A stretch of DNA of 64,000 bases from Flavobacterium psychrophilum (GTDB lineage Bacteria; Bacteroidota; Bacteroidia; Flavobacteriales; Flavobacteriaceae): assembly GCA_003243255.1 (NCBI GenBank), contig QFQM01000004.1, forward strand, positions 26,743 to 90,742, written 5' to 3'. Shown one piece after another: positions 30,217 through 39,558 of the stretch. Below the pieces are notes generated by a model, which saw only the letters and a list, made by a program, of their open reading frames with translations, ran no database searches and was not told the DNA's origin. Numbering within the stretch: the stretch's first letter is position 1; the number at the start of each line of letters is the position of its first letter. Position numbers and translations under genes: made by a program.

Positions 30217-31905
30217 TTACTGTTCTTTGCTTTCTACTTTTGCCCAAGTGTCACGAAGACCAACAGTTTTGTTGAAAACAATCCTTTCGGCATTCGTATC
30301 CGGGTCAACACAGAAATATCCTAATCGCTGGAACTGGTAACGCTCCCCTGCTTCGGCACTTTTCAGGCTAGGCTCAAGGTAACCTTTAATAACTTCCAGT
30401 GAATTTGGGTTGATATATTCTTTAAAATCTACATCTTTATCAGCATCCGGAGCTTCATGTGTAAACAAACGGTCATAAATCCTAACTTCAGCTTCTACAG
30501 CATGTTGAATAGAAACCCAGTGGATAGTACCTTTAATTTTTCGTAAGCTGGCTTCAGTTCCGCTACCGCTACGACTGTCCGTATCATATGTACAGTGAAT
30601 TTCAGTAATGTTGCCATCCGCATCTTTTACAACGCTCTCACCCTTAATGATATAAGCATTTTTTAAACGCACTTCTTTACCAAGAGTCAGGCGGAAATAT
30701 TTGCTGTTAGCATTTTCCATAAAGTCTTCTCTTTCGATGTAAAGCTCTCTTGAAAAAGGTACTTCCCTAAATCCTGCAGACTCATCTTCAGGATTATTTT
30801 CAGCTTCTAACCACTCCTCTTTTCCTTCAGGATAGTTAGTAATTACAAGCTTAACCGGATCAAGTACAGCCATTACACGTGGAGCGATCTTATTAAGATC
30901 TTCTCTTACGCAAAACTCTAACAATGAAACATCTATAAGGTTTGTACGCTTCGCAATACCAATAGTATCAGCAAAATTACGGATAGAAGCAGGCGTATAT
31001 CCTCTTCTTCTCATTCCAGAAATTGTTGACATCCTTGGGTCGTCCCAACCGTTAACATGTCCCTCCTGTACCAATTGTAAAAGCTTTCTTTTACTCACTA
31101 CAGTATGGCTCAGGTTACGTCGTGCAAACTCACGTTGTTTTGGCCTTACTTTACCTTCAGTGTAGATCTGATCAAGGAACCAATCGTATAATTCCCTGTG
31201 CATCAGAAACTCAAGTGTACAAAGTGAATGCGAAATTTCTTCTACATAATCACTTTCACCATGAGCCCAGTCATACATCGGATATATCTTCCACGCATCA
31301 CCGGTACGGTGATGATGTTTATGCAATATACGGTACATAATAGGGTCACGCATCAGCATATTGCTTGATGTCATGTCTATTTTTGCCCTTAAAACGTGAG
31401 TTCCCTCAGGAAATTCACCGTTTTTCATTCTTTCAAAAAGGTCAAGGTTCTCCTCTACCGAACGGTTCCTGAAAGGACTTTCAGTACCCGGTTGTGATGG
31501 AGTTCCTTTTTGTTTTGCCATGTCTTCACTGCTCTGGCTGTCTATATAGGCTTTTCCGTTCTTAATGAACTGAACTGCCCAGTCATACAGTTCCTGGAAG
31601 TAATCTGAAGCATAACGCTCTTCTGCCCATTGGTAACCTAACCACTCAACGTCTTTCTTAATGGCATCTACATACTCCTGCTCTTCTTTTGCAGGGTTAG
31701 TATCATCAAAACGCAGGTTTACAGGTGCATTATACCTTAGTCCAAGCCCAAAATTAAGGCATATAGAACTGGCATGGCCTACGTGCAGGTAACCGTTAGG
31801 TTCAGGTGGGAAACGGAAACGTAATTTGTCTTTAGCAAATCCGTTTGCCATATCCTCTTCAATAATCTGCTCAATAAAATTAAGTGATCTTTCTTCAGTC
31901 GACAT
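30217..31905 (-). CDS. glnS: Glutaminyl-tRNA synthetase
   Basis: A 562-aa class I synthetase that charges tRNA-Gln directly. The HIGH motif is PPEPNGYLHVGHASS near residues 32-46 and the KMSKS motif VVSKRKL near residue 269. RFDDTNPAKE near 64-73 is diagnostic of GlnRS/GluRS. Length and C-terminal anticodon-binding domain are normal. Divergent from folB, with facing octamer arrays in the shared region. Confidence 0.97.
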   Translation of the reverse strand: MSTEERSLNFIEQIIEEDMANGFAKDKLRFRFPPEPNGYLHVGHASSICLNFGLGLRYNAPVNLRFDDTNPAKEEQEYVDAIKKDVEWLGYQWAEERYASDYFQELYDWAVQFIKNGKAYIDSQSSEDMAKQKGTPSQPGTESPFRNRSVEENLDLFERMKNGEFPEGTHVLRAKIDMTSSNMLMRDPIMYRILHKHHHRTGDAWKIYPMYDWAHGESDYVEEISHSLCTLEFLMHRELYDWFLDQIYTEGKVRPKQREFARRNLSHTVVSKRKLLQLVQEGHVNGWDDPRMSTISGMRRRGYTPASIRNFADTIGIAKRTNLIDVSLLEFCVREDLNKIAPRVMAVLDPVKLVITNYPEGKEEWLEAENNPEDESAGFREVPFSRELYIEREDFMENANSKYFRLTLGKEVRLKNAYIIKGESVVKDADGNITEIHCTYDTDSRSGSGTEASLRKIKGTIHWVSIQHAVEAEVRIYDRLFTHEAPDADKDVDFKEYINPNSLEVIKGYLEPSLKSAEAGERYQFQRLGYFCVDPDTNAERIVFNKTVGLRDTWAKVESKEQ

Positions 31906-31925
31906 AGCTTTAAATAATAAGAATG

Positions 31926-31933
31926 CAAATGTA
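31926..31933 (-). promoter_or_regulatory. -7 element of glnS
   Basis: Minus strand TACATTTG fits TAnnTTTG; it lies 20 nt before the glnS start. No clear TTG at the proper distance. Confidence 0.5.
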
Positions 31934-31952
31934 GTTAATTTTTTCGTTAGAG

Positions 31953-31984
31953 CCTGAGTTACTGAGGCACTTAGTAGCTGAGTT
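31953..31984 (-). repeat. Octamer array (minus orientation)
   Basis: Read on the minus strand: AACTCAGC, TACTAAGT, GCCTCAGT, AACTCAGG. Together with 32041-32080 it forms an imperfect inverted pair around the glnS-folB promoters. Confidence 0.65.
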
Positions 31985-32027
31985 TTTAAGCAAAAAAGTA
32001 TATAAAATTCAGAGTTAAAAAACTTTG

Positions 32028-32035
32028 TACCTTTG
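32028..32035 (+). promoter_or_regulatory. -7 element of folB
   Basis: TACCTTTG fits TAnnTTTG and lies 50 nt before the folB start, so the octamer array would be in the 5' untranslated region. Confidence 0.45.
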
Positions 32036-32040
32036 TCCGG

Positions 32041-32080
32041 AACTAAGGCACTAAGTACCTCAGTAACTAAGCAACTTTAT
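32041..32080 (+). repeat. Octamer array (plus orientation)
   Basis: AACTAAGG, CACTAAGT, ACCTCAGT, AACTAAGC, AACTTTAT, ending 5 nt before the folB start. It is the inverted partner of 31953-31984 and shares its last unit with the array at 12464. Confidence 0.65.
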
Positions 32081-32085
32081 AAAAA

Positions 32086-32445
32086 ATGGATACCATAAAA
32101 CTTAAAAACATACGTACATTCTCATATCATGGCTGTCTTGTTGAAGAAAGCAAAATAGGCTCTGATTACTCGGTTGACCTTGAAATAAAAGCCGACCTTG
32201 AAAAGTCAATGCAGAGTGATGAACTTGCTGATACTGTTGATTATGTACATCTGAATAAGATAGTTACCGAAGAAATGGCAATACGCTCTAAACTGTTGGA
32301 ACATGTAGCTAAACGTATTGTTGACAGGGTTTTTAAAGAAATTCCAATGGTAATGAAAGTAATTGTTGGAGTATCAAAAATCAACCCTCCAATAGGTGGC
32401 GATGTACAGGCCGTAACCATTGAAATTGAAGAAAACAGGAAATAA
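32086..32445 (+). CDS. folB: Dihydroneopterin aldolase
   Basis: A 119-aa folate-pathway enzyme that converts dihydroneopterin to 6-hydroxymethyl-dihydropterin. Family marks: LKNIRTFSYHGCLVEESKIG near residues 5-24, the conserved DTVDYVHL near 47-54, LLEHVAKRI near 68-76, and the C-terminal PPIGGDVQAVTIEI. Length is typical. No other fol genes are nearby. Ends in a terminator shared with the convergent gene. Confidence 0.93.
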   Translation: MDTIKLKNIRTFSYHGCLVEESKIGSDYSVDLEIKADLEKSMQSDELADTVDYVHLNKIVTEEMAIRSKLLEHVAKRIVDRVFKEIPMVMKVIVGVSKINPPIGGDVQAVTIEIEENRK

Positions 32446-32453
32446 AAGACATA

Positions 32454-32482
32454 AAAAAACCGGGCTAATTCCCGGTTTTTTT
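32454..32482. terminator. Bidirectional terminator between folB and the LTA-synthase-like gene
   Basis: AAAAAACCGGG (32454-32464) pairs with CCCGGTTTTTT (32471-32481). The stem overlaps the last codons of the minus-strand gene ending at 32465. Confidence 0.85.
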
Positions 32483-34414
32483 ATGCTTTGTAGTATACTT
32501 TCGTTCTTTATATAAATCAGATGCAGTAATAACATGTGCAAGTGCATCTTTTGCCAGTTCCTTATCCAGAGGTACAGCTTCGAGCACCGTATCATTCTTT
32601 ATCTTAAACTGCAATGGCTCTTTTTTAGGCTGCATGATCACTACCTGATCCCCCACTCTAAAGGCATTAATATCATGGAATTGCATAATAGAACGCCCAA
32701 TAACATCATCCTTAAGTTTCTTAAGATTACGACCCGGCATAGGAATTTCAACCTTCATTCCTATCATATCCAGAATAGTTGGAGCAAGATCGATCTGGCT
32801 GCAAAGCTTATCATATTTTGATCCTTTTTCCACACCCGGAGCTATAATAAGTGCGGGAATATGAAACTTATGGATTGGCACTAAATGTTTACCATAAGTA
32901 CGGGTATTATGATCGGCAACAACTATGAAAAGAGTGTTTTTAAAATACTCTTCTTTTTTAGCCAGTTCAAAGAATTTACCAATAGCAAAATCGGCATATT
33001 TCATGGCGTTGTTAACGGTATTCTTTTGTTTGTCGAAAAGTTCAATCCTTCCGTCAGGAAATTCAAAAGGCTCATGGTTAGAAGTAGAGAACATCAGTGA
33101 AAAGAAAGGTTTTCCTTTCTGACTTTTAAAGTATTCATTGGCTTTTACAACAAGATCTTCATCGCTGTAACCCCATGTACCTTTAAGCGCATATTTTTTA
33201 CCATCTTTATCAAAATCTTCTTCATCAACAATGTTGTCAAAACCATTACCATTAAAGAATGAAGCCATATTATCAAAGTTAGCCATACCCCCATAGATAA
33301 AACTCGTATCATAACCTTTCTCTTTGAAAAGGTCAGCAAGCGTAAAAAATCCTGATTGAGAGTTACTTAATTTTACAACACTTTCAGATGGCGAAGGAAG
33401 GAATCCGGTAACAACAGCTTCAATTCCCCTAACGCTTCGCGTACCCGTACAATACAGGTTTGTAAACAATAAACCTTCTTTTGTAAGAGCATCAAAATTA
33501 GGGGTTAATGGTTTTCCACCAAGGCTTCCTACATATTCTGCACCAAGGCTTTCCTGAAGAAAAATAACAACATTCATAGGTTGCGGATTTAGTGAATCCG
33601 GTGTTTGTGTATGAAGTAAAGGCAGTTCTGCATCTGTAAAATCTCCCGGTTGTGCAGTCATGTATTTTTTAGCTCTTGAATAAGCCTCATTAGCCTCCAT
33701 CTTACCATACATTTTGGCAGGATTATCTTCATTCTTAAGAGAATAAGCTGCAAAAGCTACTGTATAAAGTGAATTCAGTCCCATACAATTGGTAAGCTGA
33801 TCAAAAGAGAAAACTGCATTACTTCCATTTATAGGTCTTTTAGATGTTAAACTACCCCTAGCACCAAAAAACAATAAAAAAGCCACAGGAACGAATAAAA
33901 TCAGCTTCATTTTGTATTCTGCATCAGGCGTAGCAAATAATCTTTTTCTTTTTTCAGCCAAAAGGAAAATAAAAGTTCCCATTACTACAAACGTAAGGAT
34001 GATAGAACCCAGGTAGCTTTGAAACAAAGTACCCATTACTTCTTTCGGATAAATAAGATAATCCAGGAAAAGTCTGTTTGGCCTTGTGTCGTATTGCTTG
34101 ATGAAATCAGAGCTTGACAGTTCCATGATCAGCAACAGGCACAAAAAAAGGATATAATAAATATTCAGGAATCTGTTGATGTAATGAAGATGTTTTGACG
34201 GTATAACGGTTATTAATACTATCGGCAGGAACGATAAATAACATAAAAGTATCAGGTCAAAACGCAAACCTATCGGAAAAATATACCAGTAATCCGGAGT
34301 ATCATCTATCCTGTCTTTAAAGATGAAAAAGAGGATAATCCTGCTTAAGGTTGTTATTGTCAATCCTATAAGCATAAAATTGACGATGGATTTCAGGTAG
34401 GTTAGTTTCTTCAT
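32465..34414 (-). CDS. LTA-synthase-family (sulfatase-fold) phosphoglycerol transferase
   Basis: A 649-aa inner-membrane enzyme. Five membrane segments lie in the first about 190 residues. The extracytoplasmic sulfatase-fold domain follows, with metal-ligand motifs VVIFLQESLGAEYVG near 280, the nucleophile Thr in CTGTRSVRGIEA near 320, and VVADHNTRTYG near 505. Members transfer phosphoglycerol or phosphoethanolamine to envelope glycans (LtaS, MdoB). The substrate in a Gram-negative flavobacterium is uncertain; OPG-like glycans or lipids are possible. Monocistronic. Confidence 0.88.
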   Translation of the reverse strand: MKKLTYLKSIVNFMLIGLTITTLSRIILFFIFKDRIDDTPDYWYIFPIGLRFDLILLCYLSFLPIVLITVIPSKHLHYINRFLNIYYILFLCLLLIMELSSSDFIKQYDTRPNRLFLDYLIYPKEVMGTLFQSYLGSIILTFVVMGTFIFLLAEKRKRLFATPDAEYKMKLILFVPVAFLLFFGARGSLTSKRPINGSNAVFSFDQLTNCMGLNSLYTVAFAAYSLKNEDNPAKMYGKMEANEAYSRAKKYMTAQPGDFTDAELPLLHTQTPDSLNPQPMNVVIFLQESLGAEYVGSLGGKPLTPNFDALTKEGLLFTNLYCTGTRSVRGIEAVVTGFLPSPSESVVKLSNSQSGFFTLADLFKEKGYDTSFIYGGMANFDNMASFFNGNGFDNIVDEEDFDKDGKKYALKGTWGYSDEDLVVKANEYFKSQKGKPFFSLMFSTSNHEPFEFPDGRIELFDKQKNTVNNAMKYADFAIGKFFELAKKEEYFKNTLFIVVADHNTRTYGKHLVPIHKFHIPALIIAPGVEKGSKYDKLCSQIDLAPTILDMIGMKVEIPMPGRNLKKLKDDVIGRSIMQFHDINAFRVGDQVVIMQPKKEPLQFKIKNDTVLEAVPLDKELAKDALAHVITASDLYKERKYTTKHKKTGN

Positions 34415-34524
34415 AAAATAATGTTAAAAAATTTTTACGAAATTATTAACTAATTATGAATCAATCCTGAATTATTTAAAAATTAAACGATTAGTGCTTA
34501 AAATAAAAATTGGTGTAATTTTTC

Positions 34525-34554
34525 TTGCGTTAGAGTAAAATATATGTAAATTTG
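34525..34554 (+). promoter_or_regulatory. Promoter of tRNA-Cys
   Basis: TTG (34525-34527), a 19-nt spacer and TAAATTTG (34547-34554): a near-ideal Bacteroidota promoter ending 17 nt before the tRNA. Confidence 0.8.
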
Positions 34555-34571
34555 CCAACCATATAAGTAAT

Positions 34572-34642
34572 GGCATCTTGGCCGAGTGGCTAGGCTCAGG
34601 TCTGCAAAACCTGCTACAGCGGTTCGAATCCGCTAGATGCCT
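34572..34642 (+). tRNA. tRNA-Cys (anticodon GCA)
   Basis: The acceptor stem GGCATCT/AGATGCC closes. The D arm is GCCGAGTGGCTAGGC, the anticodon loop CTGCAAA with anticodon GCA, and the T arm GCGGTTCGAATCCGC. The discriminator base is T, as expected for tRNA-Cys. It is 71 nt long; CCA is not encoded. A single isolated gene with its own promoter and terminator. Confidence 0.96.
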
Positions 34643-34646
34643 CAAC

Positions 34647-34679
34647 AAAAAAGCTTCAGTTTTCACTGAAGCTTTTTTT
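34647..34679. terminator. Bidirectional terminator after tRNA-Cys
   Basis: AAAAAAGCTTCAGT (34647-34660) pairs perfectly with ACTGAAGCTTTTTT (34665-34678), 4-nt loop. It also ends the convergent LysE-type gene. Confidence 0.9.
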
Positions 34680-34690
34680 ATGTTTTGCAT

Positions 34691-35377
34691 TTATTTGCTT
34701 TTTACCCTTTGCTCTTCCTTTTCTATTATTTGTTTCATTTCTCCCGGAAAAGAACCCTGAACTACTAACGCAAGGCCAAATACAACAAGGATAATGCTTA
34801 TGGATTGCTTTATTTTTTTGATGTTTTTTACCGTAAGCCTGCTTCTAAGCTGCTTTGCTAACGATATTTTCCCAAGGTCTATAGCCAGGTAAGTAGCTAT
34901 AATCGAAAGGAAAAATACAAACATTCTTGAAGGAACCAGATCTAACTTTGGCCCCCATGAAATAATGATTGCCAGCCAGAATCCTAATACACCAATATTG
35001 ATGAAGTTCAATAAAAAACCTTTTATATAAAGGCTCAGATAGTTTTTCTTGATGATTTCCTTCTCATCTTCACCTAACAGTTCTTCCTGAGATGTCTTGC
35101 TTACTTTAAAGAATGAGATGATACCATAAGTAAGCATCACGATACCACCAAAAATGAATAATGCCGGCTCATCCTTGATTTTTTCAAGTAGTTTATAACT
35201 ACTGAAATAAGCAATCAGAATAAAAATAATATCAGAAGTAATAGCACCAAGATCAAAAGCAAGAGCTGCTTTAAATCCTTTTAAAACACTGGTTTCCAGC
35301 AACACAAAAAAAACTGCACCGGGCATTATGCTTAATACGAAACCTACGGGTATAGCGCTTAAGATATCCTGTAACAT
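34691..35377 (-). CDS. LysE-family transporter
   Basis: A 228-aa inner-membrane protein with about six hydrophobic segments. The N-terminus AIPVGFVLSIMPGAVFFVLL matches the LysE/RhtB exporter signature, and a second hydrophobic half begins near residue 115 after a charged loop (SKTSQEELLGEDEKEIIKKN). The family exports amino acids or small cations; the substrate cannot be inferred. Monocistronic. Confidence 0.85.
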   Translation of the reverse strand: MLQDILSAIPVGFVLSIMPGAVFFVLLETSVLKGFKAALAFDLGAITSDIIFILIAYFSSYKLLEKIKDEPALFIFGGIVMLTYGIISFFKVSKTSQEELLGEDEKEIIKKNYLSLYIKGFLLNFINIGVLGFWLAIIISWGPKLDLVPSRMFVFFLSIIATYLAIDLGKISLAKQLRSRLTVKNIKKIKQSISIILVVFGLALVVQGSFPGEMKQIIEKEEQRVKSK

Positions 35378-35443
35378 GTATATAGATTAGGTCCTGCAAG
35401 TTACTATTTTAATTTTTAAAAGAAACACATATAATCCCGTCTA

Positions 35444-35482
35444 AAAAATAAAAATCCCCAACAGAATGCTTATCTGTTGGGG
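35444..35482 (-). terminator. Intrinsic terminator of the DUF2807 gene at 35.5 kb
   Basis: CCCCAACAGA (35456-35465) pairs with TCTGTTGGGG (35473-35482); T-rich on the minus strand. Confidence 0.85.
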
Positions 35483-35509
35483 AAATTATATGATTTATAT
35501 AACCCGAAA

Positions 35510-36151
35510 TTACTTTACAACTACAATTTGCGCATCCAGGCTTTTTACTTCATTTACCTTTTTAGGATTACCATAAATCGTTAGCATTCCGTCTGAAGCT
35601 ACAGTAGCATCTACTGTTCCTTTAGCTGTTATGCTTGCCTGTGCATCAGAAGCTAAAACAATCTGTACGTTATTAGCATTCAGCCCTTTTACATCATATT
35701 GGGCATCCGAAGCTACAGCTGCTACCATAACATCTGCCTTACCATCAATTTTTACCTGAGAATCAGCTGCTGCGGCAACGTTAAGGGTTTTTACATTCAG
35801 GTTCAGTTTTACTTTACTGTCAGCTGCTGCTGCAAGGTTAAATTCTTTAGCATTTATTGCATCATTACTGGTCACTACTGTATCGGCACCTGCCGAAATA
35901 TTTTCAATAGCTGCGGTATAATATACTACTACTGTGCCATCACCCTGAATAGCCAATGCACCACCTTCATTCTGTATTTCAAGTTCATCCTCATCGCTTT
36001 TGATTACGGCTTTATTTTCAGATGATTTGATAAGTGATAGTTCAACATCACCGGAAACAGCAATCGATTTGAATTCTTTAAGCTCTACTGTTTTTTGAGC
36101 GCCTACCAGGTTAAAAGCTGCAATAGCTGCAAGTGTAAAAAGTGTTTTCAT
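35510..36151 (-). CDS. Secreted DUF2807 (GIN domain) protein
   Basis: A 213-aa protein with a signal peptide (MKTLFTLAAIAAFNLVGAQ). A repetitive beta-helix-like body follows, rich in Ala, Asp and Val with recurring NAKEFNLAAAADSKVKLNL and TLNVAAAADSQVKI units. It fits the head GIN domain/DUF2807 family of putative adhesin-like proteins. It ends in YGNPKKVNEV, matching YGNPPQVKKN in its neighbour. Cell-surface or periplasmic; the function is unknown. Paralogue of the gene at 36.3 kb. Confidence 0.82.
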   Translation of the reverse strand: MKTLFTLAAIAAFNLVGAQKTVELKEFKSIAVSGDVELSLIKSSENKAVIKSDEDELEIQNEGGALAIQGDGTVVVYYTAAIENISAGADTVVTSNDAINAKEFNLAAAADSKVKLNLNVKTLNVAAAADSQVKIDGKADVMVAAVASDAQYDVKGLNANNVQIVLASDAQASITAKGTVDATVASDGMLTIYGNPKKVNEVKSLDAQIVVVK

Positions 36152-36228
36152 GGTTTTTTATTTTTAATTGGTTGATTAACTTCTTTTATACAAAGACTTA
36201 CACATTTTTATATTGTTACAGTTTATTG

Positions 36229-36270
36229 CAAAAAAATAACCCTGAAAAGAAAATTCCTTTCAGGGTTATT
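36229..36270 (-). terminator. Intrinsic terminator of the DUF2807 gene at 36.3 kb
   Basis: AATAACCCTGAAA (36235-36247) pairs with TTTCAGGGTTATT (36258-36270); T-run on the minus strand. Confidence 0.85.
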
Positions 36271-36288
36271 AAATATTATTTTTAAAAC

Positions 36289-36969
36289 TTATCCTTTTGT
36301 TTCTATCCTGCCACCGGCAAAAGTGTTCTTTTTAACCTGAGGAGGGTTACCGTAAATGTTGATATCCCCACCCGCTTTAGTCTTGGCGTCAACCAGCTCG
36401 CTGGCATAAACATCAGCTTCTCCACCTGCATTAATGCTTACCGCAGTCTGCTCGGTAATAAGCTCTCTTCCATTAAAAATACCACCGGAAGTGATAAAAA
36501 TATCATGGCTGTTAGCTTTACCGGTGATATTCAGTATACCGCCTGAATTCGCTTTTGAACTAAGTTTCTTTACATCAAGATTAAGTTTTATCTCAGCACC
36601 TTCTTTAGCATTAAGCGTAAATGCAGTAGCTTTAAAAATATCCTGAGAAGCTACTCTCGATCCTTCACTGGCTTCTACCCTGTCTATCGTGCCTTTGTAA
36701 TAAAGCGTAACACTCACGTCATCCCCTTTAAGGAATTTAGTGGTTTTCATCCTGATTTTTAGCTCATTATTTTTATTAACCACTTCAATATCATCTTTAC
36801 CCTGGCCTTTTATAACTATCTTATTTTCATTGGCTTTTACCATCAAAATATCTATTTTGTCAAAGGCTCTTATTGCGGTAAAATCACCAAGGTTTTGAGT
36901 AACATCCTGTGCTGATACTAACTGAAACAGCATAATAGCTGCTAATGCAATCGCTTTTTTCATTTTCAT
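36289..36969 (-). CDS. Secreted DUF2807 (GIN domain) protein, paralogue
   Basis: A 226-aa protein with a signal peptide ending in LVSAQ. The repetitive beta-rich domain follows (FTLNAKEGAEIKLNLDVKKL, SINAGGEADVYASEL). It shares order and C-terminal INIYGNPPQV with the gene at 35.5 kb, so the two are tandem duplicates, each with its own terminator. An in-frame ATG two codons in (MKKAIAL) is an equally good start. Confidence 0.82.
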   Translation of the reverse strand: MKMKKAIALAAIMLFQLVSAQDVTQNLGDFTAIRAFDKIDILMVKANENKIVIKGQGKDDIEVVNKNNELKIRMKTTKFLKGDDVSVTLYYKGTIDRVEASEGSRVASQDIFKATAFTLNAKEGAEIKLNLDVKKLSSKANSGGILNITGKANSHDIFITSGGIFNGRELITEQTAVSINAGGEADVYASELVDAKTKAGGDINIYGNPPQVKKNTFAGGRIETKG

Positions 36970-37015
36970 TTTATTTATTGGTTCTTCATTAAAGACTGTA
37001 TAATTACCCGATTTG

Positions 37016-39202
37016 TTACACTTGTGCTTTCTTTCCTAAAAACTGGAAATCAAGCTGTTTCTTAACAAGATCGGCATTTTTAACCTTTACATATACTTCG
37101 TCACCCAGCTGCAGTAGGTTATGGCTTACTTCACCAACTAATGCATATTGCTTTTCGTCGAAAGTATAGTAATCATCCTTTATTTCACGTATGCGGCACA
37201 TACCCTCACATTTGTTCGATACGATCTCTACATATATCCCCCACTCTGTAACACCGGAAATAACGCCTAAGAACTCTTCATCCTTATGGTCGAGCATATA
37301 CTTCACCTGCATGTATTTAATGCTGTCACGCTCTGCATTTGCAGCCAGGTTCTCCATGTTGGATGAATGCACACATTGTTCTTCTAACGTATCTTCTTCA
37401 GCTGATTTTCCGCCATCCAGGTAATATTGCAGCAATCGGTGTGCCATAACATCGGGATATCTTCGGATAGGCGATGTAAAATGCGAGTAATAATCAAACG
37501 CAAGTCCGTAGTGGCCTATATTATGCGTAGAATATTTCGCTTTGCTCATCGACCTGATAGCCAGTGTATCAACAAGGTTTTGTTCTTTTCTTCCCTGTAC
37601 TTCTTCCAAAAGGTTATTAAGCGATTTCGATACCGAAGCCTTACTTTTAAAATTGATGCTATAACCAAATTTAGCGATTACAGTCTGCAGGTTGATCAGT
37701 TTATCCTCATCCGGTTCATCGTGAATACGATACACAAAAGTCTTGTTTTGCTTACCAATAAATTCAGCTACTTTTCTATTTGCCAACAGCATGAATTCTT
37801 CAATAAGATGGTTGGCATCTTTGGCAACTTTAAAGTAAACACCGGTAGGTTCTGCATTTTCATTCAGGTGGAATTTCACTTCTACCTTATCAAAAGAAAT
37901 AGCACCATTAGCCATTCTTTTCCTTCTCAATATCTTGGCAAGTTCATCCATTTTAAGGGTAGCCTGTTGTATTTCAGGGCTAATAGTATATTCCTCCCCT
38001 GTTAGTGATATCTCTGCCGGAATAGTATTTCCTTTGGTTTCTATAATATGCTGTGCTTCCTCATAAGCAAAACGCTGATCGGAATAAATAACAGTACGTC
38101 CAAACCATTGATTAACAACCTCTCCTTTATCCGTTAGTTCAAAAATGGCTGAGAACGTATATTTCTCTTCATGCGGACGTAACGAACACGCAAAGTTTGA
38201 TAATACTTCAGGAAGCATAGGTACTACCCTGTCTACCAGATACACCGATGTTGCTCTCTGATAGGCTTCATCATCCAGTATGGTTCCGGGTTGCAGGTAA
38301 TGCGATACATCGGCAATATGGATACCTATCTCATAATTACCATTATCCAGTTTTTCAAACGATAAGGCATCATCAAAGTCTTTAGCATCACGAGGATCAA
38401 TAGTAAAAGTCAGTATATTACGCATATCCCTTCTTCTGGCAATCTCTTCCGGATGGATTTCAGTATCGATCTTTTGTGCATAAGCCTCAACATCAATAGG
38501 GAAATCATAAGGCAATCCGTATTCTGCAAGAATAGCATGAATTTCTGTATTATGTTCACCAGGCCTTCCAAGTACTCTTGTTACTTCACCAAAAGGGCTA
38601 TCAGCTTTAGCCGGCCAGTCATCCAGTTTTACAAGTACGACATCACCGTTCTGGGCATTTCCTTCTTTCCCTTTGGGGATAAAGATATCGGTATACATCT
38701 TAGGGTTTGCAGTAGATACAAAGGAGAAATTCTTTTGTATATCAATTACACCAACAAACTCTGTTTTGGCTCTTTCTAATATTTCAACTACTTCACCTTC
38801 AGGTTTTCTTCCTCTTCTCCTGTTGTATATATATACCTTAACCTTGTCTTTATCAAGGGCTTTATTCAGGTTATTGGTAGGGATAAAAACATCTTCTTCC
38901 AACTCCGGAGAAATAAAATAGGCAGTTTTCCTGCTCGTCATATCAATAGTACCTTCAATGTAATCAGCTTTACTGATAACCCTGTACTTACCTCTCTCTA
39001 TTTCTTCTATCTTTTCCTGTGAAGCTAAAATCTTAAGTTCCTTAATAATCTCATTCCTGCTCTTGGTATCGTTTAGTTCCAGTACTGCCGATATCTGCTT
39101 ATAGTTGAATGATTTATTAGGGTCTTTGGCGAGTATTTTATAGATTTTCCTTGAAAAATCTTTCTCTTTCTTTGGGGACGGTCGTCCGTTCTTCTTACTC
39201 AT
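37016..39202 (-). CDS. rnr: Ribonuclease R
   Basis: A 728-aa 3'-5' exoribonuclease of the RNB family that degrades structured RNA. The N-terminal winged helix is at about 10-65 (RKIYKILAKDPNKSFNYKQI), cold-shock domains at about 70-240, and the catalytic RNB signature with the metal-binding Asp cluster TIDPRDAKDFDDALS near residues 271-285. The S1 domain is at about 640-715. The Lys-rich tail of E. coli RNase R is shortened. It is the last minus-strand gene before the candidate origin. Confidence 0.95.
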   Translation of the reverse strand: MSKKNGRPSPKKEKDFSRKIYKILAKDPNKSFNYKQISAVLELNDTKSRNEIIKELKILASQEKIEEIERGKYRVISKADYIEGTIDMTSRKTAYFISPELEEDVFIPTNNLNKALDKDKVKVYIYNRRRGRKPEGEVVEILERAKTEFVGVIDIQKNFSFVSTANPKMYTDIFIPKGKEGNAQNGDVVLVKLDDWPAKADSPFGEVTRVLGRPGEHNTEIHAILAEYGLPYDFPIDVEAYAQKIDTEIHPEEIARRRDMRNILTFTIDPRDAKDFDDALSFEKLDNGNYEIGIHIADVSHYLQPGTILDDEAYQRATSVYLVDRVVPMLPEVLSNFACSLRPHEEKYTFSAIFELTDKGEVVNQWFGRTVIYSDQRFAYEEAQHIIETKGNTIPAEISLTGEEYTISPEIQQATLKMDELAKILRRKRMANGAISFDKVEVKFHLNENAEPTGVYFKVAKDANHLIEEFMLLANRKVAEFIGKQNKTFVYRIHDEPDEDKLINLQTVIAKFGYSINFKSKASVSKSLNNLLEEVQGRKEQNLVDTLAIRSMSKAKYSTHNIGHYGLAFDYYSHFTSPIRRYPDVMAHRLLQYYLDGGKSAEEDTLEEQCVHSSNMENLAANAERDSIKYMQVKYMLDHKDEEFLGVISGVTEWGIYVEIVSNKCEGMCRIREIKDDYYTFDEKQYALVGEVSHNLLQLGDEVYVKVKNADLVKKQLDFQFLGKKAQV

Positions 39203-39318
39203 ATATCATAAAATAATGCTGAAAATTACAAATAACTGACAGAATTATAAGGCTTTTAATGAAATAATAACTTTTAACTCTTTAATTTTATATACAAATA
39301 CTACCCAAACTATCTTAT

Positions 39319-39558
39319 ATGAAAGACTTTATAACGGCCGCAGTATTCAACTACCCTCACGAAATAACCATACTAAAACATCTGTTACAGGATGAAGAGA
39401 TACAGCATTACTTCGAAAATGAAACCATTGCCGATCTCATGCCAATGTACTCTTACGCTACGGGAGGCATCAAACTCAAAGTACATCCCAACGATCTCGA
39501 TACCGTAAAGGAAATAATCAGCAGACTAAATACAGGAACAAATTTAAAAATCGTCTGA
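39319..39558 (+). CDS. DUF2007-type small protein
   Basis: A 79-aa protein: FNYPHEITILKHLLQDEEIQ and GGIKLKVHPNDLDTVKEII are typical of the DUF2007 (putative signal-transducing) fold, a PII-like small domain. The function is unknown. First plus-strand gene in the polarity switch; the candidate origin starts right after its stop. Confidence 0.75.
   Translation: MKDFITAAVFNYPHEITILKHLLQDEEIQHYFENETIADLMPMYSYATGGIKLKVHPNDLDTVKEIISRLNTGTNLKIV

Noticed and set aside
34572..34642. tRNA-Cys as an integration site of a genomic island
   Set aside because: No integrase and no repeated tRNA 3' end nearby; flanking genes are housekeeping.
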